Origin: Roseateles_E cavernae
GTDB lineage: Bacteria > Pseudomonadota > Gammaproteobacteria > Burkholderiales > Burkholderiaceae_C
Reading direction: 5' to 3'
DNA length: 64,000 nucleotides
NCBI RefSeq assembly: GCF_040187885.1
Contig: NZ_JBDPLH010000010.1
Coordinates: 62,001-126,000, forward strand
The position numbers were made by a program, and so were the translations under genes. Of this stretch, positions 18,684-25,088 are shown in pieces (position 1 is the stretch's first letter; each line of letters opens with the position of its first letter). The notes below the pieces were generated by a model. It saw nothing but the letters and a program-made list of their open reading frames with translations, made no database searches and was not told the origin of the DNA.

Positions 18684-19124
18684 ATGGCACTGACGAAGAA
18701 GGGCGAGTTCTGGTACGGGACGACGTCCGGCGACACCCAAGCCGAGCTGCGCAGCTACAGCATTGCGAATCGCCATGAGGCCGTCCGGTTTGCCGCGTCC
18801 AAATGCGATTGCGGGTGCCGGACCTTCGCGCTGCAGACCGATGAGGAAGCCGGCGTGGCCATCCGCACCTGCACCGACTGCGGGCAGGAACACCTGATGG
18901 GCGACAGCGCGGACTACGTTGAAGAAGCCGCGCCCGAGGCGCACGAGTGCGTGTGCGAGAACGAGGTGTTCGAGCTGATGTCAGGCGTCTCCGTCTACGA
19001 GGGCACGCATGACGTGCGCTGGTACTACATCGCTTGCCGCTGCGTGGAATGCAATCTGGTCGGGGTCTTCGCAGACTGGAAGTGTGAAGCGGGTGATGCG
19101 GCGGCCTTCCTCGCCAAGGTATGA
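18684..19124 (+). CDS. Cys-rich hypothetical protein with putative zinc ribbons
   Basis: A 146-residue protein of unknown function. It starts MALTKKGEFWYGT and carries about ten cysteines in paired motifs: CDCGC, CTDC (residues about 41-75), then CVC, CRCVEC and a final C, consistent with two zinc-ribbon or treble-clef knuckles. No other domain is recognised. ATG 18684 is preceded by GGAG (18672-18675). The 242 bases before it hold no gene, only GC-rich hairpins such as CCGCCAC/GTGGCGG. It begins a patch whose base and codon use look less biased than the rest of the window, suggesting acquisition. Confidence 0.65.
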   Translation: MALTKKGEFWYGTTSGDTQAELRSYSIANRHEAVRFAASKCDCGCRTFALQTDEEAGVAIRTCTDCGQEHLMGDSADYVEEAAPEAHECVCENEVFELMSGVSVYEGTHDVRWYYIACRCVECNLVGVFADWKCEAGDAAAFLAKV

Positions 19125-19149
19125 GCGGCCGAACCCCGTGAGGGCCCCG

Positions 19150-20184
19150 TCATTCGACAGCCGCAGGCTCGGTGTGCCGCTCAGGCTCCGTGGTGTGGAG
19201 GATTTCGTTCAGCACGGACGTGGCGTAAGTCCCGGCGGGCAAAGAGAACGTGAGCAGCAGTTGATCGGCTTGCGGCCATTCCCATGACAGGTCCACCGGC
19301 CTGGCCACCAGGGCGCGGCGCTCCTGGTCCAGACCGGCGTGCTCCATGCCGTTGCACAAGCCGGCGTGACGTTCGGCCACGCCCATTTCCAGGGCCTGCG
19401 CCTGATCGGTGGTGATCACGCGGCCCCGTCCCCAGAGCGGTCCGGTGGGCAGTCCCGCCTCGTCCATCACATCACCAGGCAAGGTCTGGCCCCAGAGCCC
19501 CTGCTGGATGCGCAGCGCCAGCACCTCATTGAAAACGAAGGAGCGCAGCGCCGAGAGGTAGAGACCCTTCTTCTTCGGGTTGCGCACACGGATCTCGCGC
19601 GCCAGCATGGCTCGGCCCTGCTCGATGTTGCCGCCGTCATGGCCGAAACGCTGAGCGCCGAAGTAGTTGGGCACGCCACGCGCCGCAGCGGCCTGAAGAT
19701 TGGCCTCGATGGCCTGAATGGCATTGGGGTCGCCGCTCACCTCACGCAGCACGATGCGGAACCGGTTGCCCTGCAGATCACCGGGGCGCAGCTTCTTCAC
19801 GTGCCGGCTCTGACTCAGCACCTTGAATTCCGGGTGCTGAAGCAGGGTCAGGTCGGGCGTCTCGCCTTTCCCCTTCCCATTCGGCAGATAGATGCTGAAC
19901 CACTGACGGGTGATGGCGTAGCGATCCTTGAGGCCGGCATAGCCCACATCCCATTCCTGCACACCGGCGGCCTCGGCCAGCGCTTTAGCGACGAAGGCGG
20001 TGTTGGCACCGTTCTTTTCGATGTCCAGCCAGAGGTGTTCGCCCGCACCGGAGGGCAGCTGCAGCGGCAGTTCGGTCACGATGAAATCCTCGTTGAGGAA
20101 TTTCAGCGTGGCGCTGGCGCCGCTGGCCGGGTAAGCCTTGGGCCAGGACGGCAAGGTCGTGTATTGAATAGGGGCGTCGGTCAT
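19150..20184 (-). CDS. truD: tRNA pseudouridine(13) synthase TruD
   Basis: Isomerises U13 of tRNA-Glu to pseudouridine. The 344-residue protein shows the TruD hallmarks: NEDFIVTE near the N-terminus, AGLKDRYAITRQWFS with the catalytic Asp, GNRFRIVLR, and NYFGAQRFG. TruD family proteins are usually about 340-350 residues, so it is complete. It is convergent with the Cys-rich gene and isolated from other tRNA-modification genes. In gammaproteobacteria truD sits with ispDF and surE; here it lies in an accessory-looking patch, which may mean relocation. Confidence 0.93.
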   Translation of the reverse strand: MTDAPIQYTTLPSWPKAYPASGASATLKFLNEDFIVTELPLQLPSGAGEHLWLDIEKNGANTAFVAKALAEAAGVQEWDVGYAGLKDRYAITRQWFSIYLPNGKGKGETPDLTLLQHPEFKVLSQSRHVKKLRPGDLQGNRFRIVLREVSGDPNAIQAIEANLQAAAARGVPNYFGAQRFGHDGGNIEQGRAMLAREIRVRNPKKKGLYLSALRSFVFNEVLALRIQQGLWGQTLPGDVMDEAGLPTGPLWGRGRVITTDQAQALEMGVAERHAGLCNGMEHAGLDQERRALVARPVDLSWEWPQADQLLLTFSLPAGTYATSVLNEILHTTEPERHTEPAAVE

Positions 20185-20270
20185 GAGCAGTCTGACGGCA
20201 GCAGCCGTAGAGAGGGAGAGACTGTCTCGCCCATCGGGGGCGGTCCAGACCGTGATTCTCCGCTAGCTGC

Positions 20271-20582
20271 ATGCCTTGGCGGGCGCCAACTCACGGCGAC
20301 GAGCTTGTGTTGGTGCAGGTTGACGTAGTAGACGGGGAGTGGAAGGCGGCTGTTAATCGCGGCATCGCATCGGTGAGCGAGCCGGTTACGCTGACGTCAG
20401 GACTTGTGATCACGTTGGGCGTGACCGCAGGCGTTGCTTTGTCCGCGCCGGACGATGAGGTGAGCCCTCATGAGCTTATTCAGCTAGCCGACCACATCAT
20501 GCTGGCTGGCAAACGCAGCGGCATGGGGCGAGCATTCATGCGGGAGCCTGGGACTCCTGCGGCCGCACCGGTGGCCTCCTGA
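20271..20582 (+). pseudogene. Remnant of a GGDEF (diguanylate cyclase) gene
   Basis: The 103-residue frame aligns with the second half of a GGDEF domain: HGDELVLVQ replaces GGDEFVLVL, VTLTSGLVITLGVTAGVAL matches the VxxSIGIA strand, and HELIQLADHIMLAGKRSGMGR matches the ELLxxADxAMYxAKRxGxNR end. Everything upstream of the active site, including the nucleotide-binding half, is missing, and an in-frame stop (TGA at 20253) precedes it. The first Gly of the signature is His. It cannot be an active cyclase; it is best read as a decayed gene fragment. Whether the piece is still expressed is unknown. Confidence 0.65.
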
Positions 20583-20619
20583 GCTGCGAGCGCGTGCGCC
20601 GCGATGACAGCCTTTGCAA

Positions 20620-20898
20620 TCATGGAAAGTTCAAGTCCAAGCCAAGCCTTGTGCCAACGCTGAAGGTGACGAGCAACAGGACGACGACTAGCACCACGAA
20701 CAATGCGGCGAGCTTCAGGCTCGTGCGAAGTACCGCGCGCTGCGTCTCCGTCCCCTTCTTCTGTCCTTGGTCGTAGTGCCATTTGACGGCGTAGAACATG
20801 CCAATGCCCAGCACGCCGACCTTGAACGCAATGAAGACCGCAGGGACCCATTCCATGATTTCGATATGCCAGTAGCGCGCTTTCTCACGAGCTGCCAC
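20620..20898 (-). CDS. Small two-helix membrane protein, unknown function
   Basis: A 92-residue hypothetical protein with two predicted transmembrane helices (WVPAVFIAFKVGVLGIGMFYAV and LAALFVVLVVVLLLVTFSVG) joined by a polar KWHYDQGQKKGTE loop. The start at 20898 is GTG; an ATG at 20856 (MEWVPAVF) is a plausible alternative giving 78 residues. No family is recognised. The region has visibly lower GC than its surroundings and is flanked by a broken GGDEF gene and an inverted-repeat element, so it may be recently acquired. Confidence 0.5.
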   Translation of the reverse strand: MAAREKARYWHIEIMEWVPAVFIAFKVGVLGIGMFYAVKWHYDQGQKKGTETQRAVLRTSLKLAALFVVLVVVLLLVTFSVGTRLGLDLNFP

Positions 20899-20955
20899 TG
20901 TGCGCTCTATGGCACAAGAAATACAGGACCAGATTCTTGGAAAAGAGATCGGATC

Positions 20956-21043
20956 AGTTTAGGTCTGTCGGACACCTGCCCGGTGTCAGCGCAGCGTCGC
21001 GAACGACACCACCGTGAGGGCGGGTGTCGGACAAACCTAAACT
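20956..21043. repeat. 88-bp element with 26-bp imperfect terminal inverted repeats
   Basis: The left end (20956-20981, starting AGTTTAGGTCTGTCGGACAC) and the reverse complement of the right end (21018-21043) agree at 23 of 26 positions. An inner GGTGTC (20982-20987) / GACACC (21005-21010) pair extends the fold. It is too small to encode anything and lies in the gap between the small membrane protein and pepQ. It could be a miniature transposable element (MITE), a solo transposon end pair or a REP-like repeat; no second copy was noticed in the window. Confidence 0.6.
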
Positions 21044-21084
21044 CTTACAGTCGCCCCCCCGGCCGGGCCGCGCCCCACCCGCCA

Positions 21085-22392
21085 TCACCCCAGCGCCGCA
21101 AACGCATCCCGCGTCAGGTTCTCCGGCGCGCCGTCGCTGCGGCAGACCACATCGTCCTCGATGCGAACGCCGCCGAAGCGGGCCAGGTGCTCGACCAGGC
21201 CCCAGTTGACCGCGCTGCCGGCCGGCGTGGCGCGCAGCTTGTTCAGCAGGGTGGGGATGAAGTAGAGCCCCGGCTCTATCGTCACCACCATGCCGGGCTC
21301 GAGCCGGCGCGTCAGGCGCAGATAGGGATGGCCCTCGGGCTTGGGCGCGAGCGCGCCGCTGTCGTCGGCCATGAAGCCGCCGATGTCGTGCACCTGCAGG
21401 CCCAGCAGATGGCCGATGCCGTGCGGGAAGAAGGTGCTGGTGACGCGCTGCTCGACCAGGGCCTCGGCACTCATGCGGACGATGCCCTGCTCGGCCAGGA
21501 TGGCGGCGATGCGGCGGTGCGTGCTCAGATGGATGTCGCGGTAGTCGACGCCGGCACGCACCTCGTCGACCAGGGCCAGCTCGGCCGCCTCCATCGCCGC
21601 CAGCAAGGCATCGAAGCGCTCGTCGCGGCCGCTCCAGGTGCGCGTGATGTCCGAGGCATAGCCATTGACCTGGGCGCCGGCATCGATCAGCAGCGAGCGT
21701 GACTGGGCCGGCGGGGTCGGGTCTTGATACTGGTAATGCAGCACCGCGCCGTGCTCGTTGAGCGCGACGATATTGCTGTAGGGCAGGTCGCGATCGGTAT
21801 GGCCGCTGGCCGCCAGATAGGCGCGGTGGATGTCCAGCTCCGAGGCGCCGGCCTCGAAGGCGGCCTTGGCGGCCCGATGGGCCGGCACCGCACGGCGCGA
21901 GGCGGCGCGCATCTGTTCCAGCTCGTAACCGCTCTTCACCGCACGCTGCCAGTGCAGGATGTTCAGCAGCGCCGCCGGATTGTTGGGCACCAGACCGTCG
22001 AGCGCCGCATCGGCCTCGCCGACGATGGCCAGCCGGCCCGGCACGCGCAGATGCGCCAGCGCGTCTTCAGGCCGGCCGATCACGCACAGCTCGACATGGG
22101 GTAACCATTCGCCGCTGGGGTCGGCCGGCGGCACATGCCAGAAATCATCGGGCTGGTAATACACCAGGCGCGGCTTGTGGCCCGGGCGCACCAGCAGCCA
22201 GCTGTGCGGATGCGCGGTCAGCGGCAGCCAGTGCTTGAAATGCGGATTGGGCTGGAACAGATAGGGCCGGTCGTCGAGGAAGGCGTACTTCTCGATGCCG
22301 GCGGCGATCAGCAGCGCGTCAAAGCCGCTGCGGGCCAGCGCGCTCTCGGCCTGGGCTTGCAGGCGGGACAGGTGTCGGGCGTAGGAGTTCAT
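21085..22392 (-). CDS. pepQ: Xaa-Pro dipeptidase (PepQ-like M24 metallopeptidase)
   Basis: A 435-residue prolidase that splits dipeptides with C-terminal proline in the cytoplasm; PepQ can also hydrolyse organophosphates. The N-terminal creatinase-like domain (about 1-160) is followed by the pita-bread domain with the five metal ligands: Asp in LIDAGAQV, Asp in SDITRTW, His in FPHGIGHLLG, Glu in TIEPGLYF and Glu in RIEDDVV. Length matches E. coli PepQ (443). It starts at 22392, 18 bases after the cyclo-ligase gene, and may share its transcript. Confidence 0.92.
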   Translation of the reverse strand: MNSYARHLSRLQAQAESALARSGFDALLIAAGIEKYAFLDDRPYLFQPNPHFKHWLPLTAHPHSWLLVRPGHKPRLVYYQPDDFWHVPPADPSGEWLPHVELCVIGRPEDALAHLRVPGRLAIVGEADAALDGLVPNNPAALLNILHWQRAVKSGYELEQMRAASRRAVPAHRAAKAAFEAGASELDIHRAYLAASGHTDRDLPYSNIVALNEHGAVLHYQYQDPTPPAQSRSLLIDAGAQVNGYASDITRTWSGRDERFDALLAAMEAAELALVDEVRAGVDYRDIHLSTHRRIAAILAEQGIVRMSAEALVEQRVTSTFFPHGIGHLLGLQVHDIGGFMADDSGALAPKPEGHPYLRLTRRLEPGMVVTIEPGLYFIPTLLNKLRATPAGSAVNWGLVEHLARFGGVRIEDDVVCRSDGAPENLTRDAFAALG

Positions 22393-22410
22393 CTGCGGAT
22401 TGTCTGTCGA

Positions 22411-22992
22411 TCAGCCGTTCACATCCCAGACCACGCCCTCCTCGGTCAGCATCGCGTCGACCGGCATATCGGTCGGCTCGGCCTTCAGCAGCGGCAGGAA
22501 GCCATGGGCATAGCCGACACCGGCAGTGGCGGGGCGCGGCGTCAGGCCGGCCAGGGTGCGGTCCATGAAGCCGCCGCCATAGCCCAGGCGCAGGCCACAG
22601 GGGCCGTAGCCCAGACAGGGCACGATCATCAGCTGGGGCTCGAAGACCTCGGTGTCCTTGGGCTTGGGAATGCCGTAGGCATCCTCCTCCATCGGGCAGC
22701 CGGGATACCAGACATGAAAGCGCAGGGTGCCGTGTGCCTTGTCGACGACCGGCAGGCCAATCCGGCGCTGGGGGTCGGCCTCGCTCCAGCGGTACAGCGC
22801 CGGCAGCGGATCGAACTCGCCCTTGATCGGCCAGTAGGCGCCGATGGTGCTCTCGCGGCGGCGCACCAGCCAGACGCGCAGCACGCTTTGCAGCTGCTCG
22901 GCCAGCGCCAGGCGGTCCGGCAGGTCCAGCCGGTCCTGAATCAGCTTGTGGCGCAGGGCGGCTCGATCATTGACATCCACGCGGGGCTCCAT
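22411..22992 (-). CDS. 5-formyltetrahydrofolate cyclo-ligase (copy 1)
   Basis: A 193-residue enzyme of the 5-FCL family, converting 5-formyl-THF to 5,10-methenyl-THF with ATP. The family block appears as LRLGYGGGFMDRTL (canonical GYGGGYYDR), and YWPIKGEFDPLP and IVPCLGYGP are typical. It precedes pepQ. A second, clearly different 5-FCL lies about 1.5 kb away (24506-25078), so one of them may have a specialised role. This copy has Met/Phe substitutions at the aromatic pair of the motif (FMDR), which may affect substrate handling. Confidence 0.87.
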   Translation of the reverse strand: MEPRVDVNDRAALRHKLIQDRLDLPDRLALAEQLQSVLRVWLVRRRESTIGAYWPIKGEFDPLPALYRWSEADPQRRIGLPVVDKAHGTLRFHVWYPGCPMEEDAYGIPKPKDTEVFEPQLMIVPCLGYGPCGLRLGYGGGFMDRTLAGLTPRPATAGVGYAHGFLPLLKAEPTDMPVDAMLTEEGVVWDVNG

Positions 22993-23068
22993 CCAAGTGC
23001 TGCGGTGCCGCGATTGTGCGGGAGCCCCGGCCCGCCGCGTGAGCGGGTTTATCGATAGCGCAAGAGGC

Positions 23069-23422
23069 TCAGGCGGTCGCCAGGCCGGCCGGTTTCAGCC
23101 AGGCCGCGCTGCTGGCGGCAGCGGCCGGCCGGGCACGACGTGCCAGGCTCGGGCAGGCGCTGGGCGGCACCAGCAGCTGAAACTGCGCGCTCGGCCAGGC
23201 TTCCAGCACGATCTGGCTGCCCGAGGCCAGCGACACGCTCTGGCCCGGCTCCAGCCAGATGTCCTGCAGGCTGCCGGCCTGGGTCAGCCAGACCCGGCCT
23301 TCGACCACGCTCAGCTCGCGCGCACCGGGGCCGATCTCCAGGCTCAGGGCCTCGCCGGACGGCAGCAACCAGACCGATTGCGTGAACTGGGCTTGTGCGA
23401 CTGTGGATTGCAATTTGCTCAT
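23069..23422 (-). CDS. DUF2917 domain-containing protein
   Basis: A 117-residue protein of the DUF2917 family, common in Burkholderiales next to a divergent LysR regulator. The core is a small cupin-like beta sandwich: EGRVWLTQAGSLQDIWLEPG and ASGSQIVLEAWPSAQFQLL are typical. The start is set at 23422 (MSKLQSTVAQAQ) with AGGGGA upstream; an in-frame ATG at 23494 would overlap the intergenic promoter region. It is divergent from the LysR gene 113 bases away and probably its target. The molecular function of DUF2917 is unknown. Confidence 0.85.
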   Translation of the reverse strand: MSKLQSTVAQAQFTQSVWLLPSGEALSLEIGPGARELSVVEGRVWLTQAGSLQDIWLEPGQSVSLASGSQIVLEAWPSAQFQLLVPPSACPSLARRARPAAAASSAAWLKPAGLATA

Positions 23423-23535
23423 GATTGATTCCCCTGACTCTGCGGCAGCAACAGCTGCTTGGCATGGGTGAATACTAGGGACTACCCGGATCATCGTCCA
23501 ATGAGATGAGCGCGCGGGATTGATACCATTTGCTC

Positions 23536-24504
23536 ATGAGTAAGCCACTCCGCCAACGTCCGCTGTCGATCGGTCCGCTGCGCGCCTTCGAGGCGGTGGC
23601 ACGCCTGCTGAGCTTTCGCGCCGCCGCCGAGGAGCTCTACCTGACCCAGTCGGCCATCAGCCGCCAGATCCGTACGCTGGAGGAGGAGATCGGCTGCACC
23701 CTGTTCCTGCGCGGCACCCGCCATGTCGAGCTGACCGCCGACGGCGCCACCCTGCAGGGCACGGCGGTCGCGGTGCTGGAGAAGCTGGACGGCACGGTGC
23801 GCCAGATCCGCCAGACGCGCGGCCGCCAGGTCGTCAACGTGACCACCTTTGCCTCCTTTGCCTCGCTCTGGCTGATCCCGCGGCTGGAGGCCTTCCAGCG
23901 CGAGCATCCGGACATCGACATCCGCGTCTCGGCCCACGACACCGTGGTCGAGCTCGACGACAGCGAGGTCGACATCGCGCTGCGCTATGCCTCGCCGGGC
24001 CAGCTCGCCGACCGCAGCGAGGCGCAGCGCCTGTTCGGCGAGACCCTGACCCCGGTGATCAGCCCCTGGCTGGCACGCCAGGCCGCGCAGGGCGAGGTGC
24101 CGCCGCTGGCCAGCGCGGCCGATCTGGCCCGCTACACCCTGGCCGAGGAGGACGACCAGCGCCCCAGCGCCGAATACCTGAGCTGGCGGCGCTGGCTGCG
24201 CGAGCACGGCCAGGGCGGCCTGCAGCCGCGGCGCTGGATGTATCTGAACTTCACCTACCAGCAGGTGCAGGCGGCACTGGCCGGCCAGGCGGTGGCACTG
24301 GCCCGGCTGGCCCTGGTCAGTGAGCAGCTGCACCGCGGCGATCTGATCGAGCCCTTCGGCCCCGAGGGCCGGCTCGACAGCCCCTACGCCTACTGGCTGC
24401 TGCTGTCCCGCCACGGCCGCCACCGGCCCGAGGTGCAGCAGTTCAGCGACTGGATACTGGCGCAGGCCGCGCAGTCGCGGCGCGATATCGGCGAGGCGGA
24501 ATAG
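23536..24504 (+). CDS. LysR family transcriptional regulator (GcvA-like)
   Basis: A 322-residue LysR regulator. The winged helix-turn-helix (about 10-70) contains LRAFEAVARLLSFRAAAEEL and QSAISRQIRTLEEEIG; the rest is the periplasmic-binding-like effector domain (WLIPRLEAFQREHPDIDIRV). The pattern is nearest to the GcvA/AmpR group. ATG 23536 has no clear Shine-Dalgarno. It is divergent from DUF2917, its likely target, and converges with the second cyclo-ligase gene with a 1-base gap. The inducer is unknown. Confidence 0.92.
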   Translation: MSKPLRQRPLSIGPLRAFEAVARLLSFRAAAEELYLTQSAISRQIRTLEEEIGCTLFLRGTRHVELTADGATLQGTAVAVLEKLDGTVRQIRQTRGRQVVNVTTFASFASLWLIPRLEAFQREHPDIDIRVSAHDTVVELDDSEVDIALRYASPGQLADRSEAQRLFGETLTPVISPWLARQAAQGEVPPLASAADLARYTLAEEDDQRPSAEYLSWRRWLREHGQGGLQPRRWMYLNFTYQQVQAALAGQAVALARLALVSEQLHRGDLIEPFGPEGRLDSPYAYWLLLSRHGRHRPEVQQFSDWILAQAAQSRRDIGEAE

Positions 24505-24505
24505 T

Positions 24506-25078
24506 TCAGGGGCTGATGATCTCGTGCTCGGTCAGCACCAGGGTCAGCGCCTGGTCATGCGGCTCGACGGCAAAGCTCGCCTCGCCGCAGCTCCAGGCCA
24601 GACCCACGCTGGTCACGCCCGGGTGGGCGGCCAGCCAGCGGTCGAAATAGCCACCACCGTAGCCCAGGCGGTAGCCCTCGCGGGTGAAACCCACGCAGGG
24701 CACCAGCACCACATCGGGCTGAACCGGCGCGCCGGCGCAGCTGGCGATGCCGCATTCGTCCTGCAAGGCCGGCGGGCTGCCGTCCCAGCGCCGGTAGTCC
24801 ATCCGGCGCGAGGCCTGGTAGGCATAGGGCAGGGCCAGCGCCGGCGGCTCCGGCAAGGCCTGGGCCAGCAGATCGCTCACTGCGTTAAATTCGCCGGCTA
24901 GCGGCCAGTACAGGCCCAGGCATTGCGGCTCCAGCTGCTCCAGCAGCTCGCGCAGCCGCTGCGCCAAGGCGGCCGCGGCGGCCTGGCCGGCCGTGGAAGC
25001 GAGCCATTGCGCACGCGCGGCCAGCAAATGAGTGCGCAACGCGGCGCGTTCATGGGGTACTGTAGAAGTCTGGGACAC
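24506..25078 (-). CDS. 5-formyltetrahydrofolate cyclo-ligase (copy 2)
   Basis: A roughly 190-residue 5-FCL with the canonical block RLGYGGGYFDRWL, GLYWPLAGEFNAV and VPCVGFTREGYRLG. No ATG lies at the expected place in this frame; GTG at 25078 (VSQTSTVPHERAALR) is the most likely start, only 10 bases from the divergent transglycosylase start, while the frame stays open to an ATG at 25213 inside that gene. The two promoters must overlap. This copy looks more orthodox than copy 1 and may be the housekeeping enzyme. Confidence 0.85.
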   Translation of the reverse strand: MSQTSTVPHERAALRTHLLAARAQWLASTAGQAAAAALAQRLRELLEQLEPQCLGLYWPLAGEFNAVSDLLAQALPEPPALALPYAYQASRRMDYRRWDGSPPALQDECGIASCAGAPVQPDVVLVPCVGFTREGYRLGYGGGYFDRWLAAHPGVTSVGLAWSCGEASFAVEPHDQALTLVLTEHEIISP

Positions 25079-25088
25079 CGAAGCACCG

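Noticed and set aside
22993..23068. Possible 6S RNA next to a 5-formyl-THF cyclo-ligase gene, as in gammaproteobacteria
   Set aside because: The gaps around both cyclo-ligases are far too short for a roughly 180-nt 6S RNA and show no long bulged hairpin.
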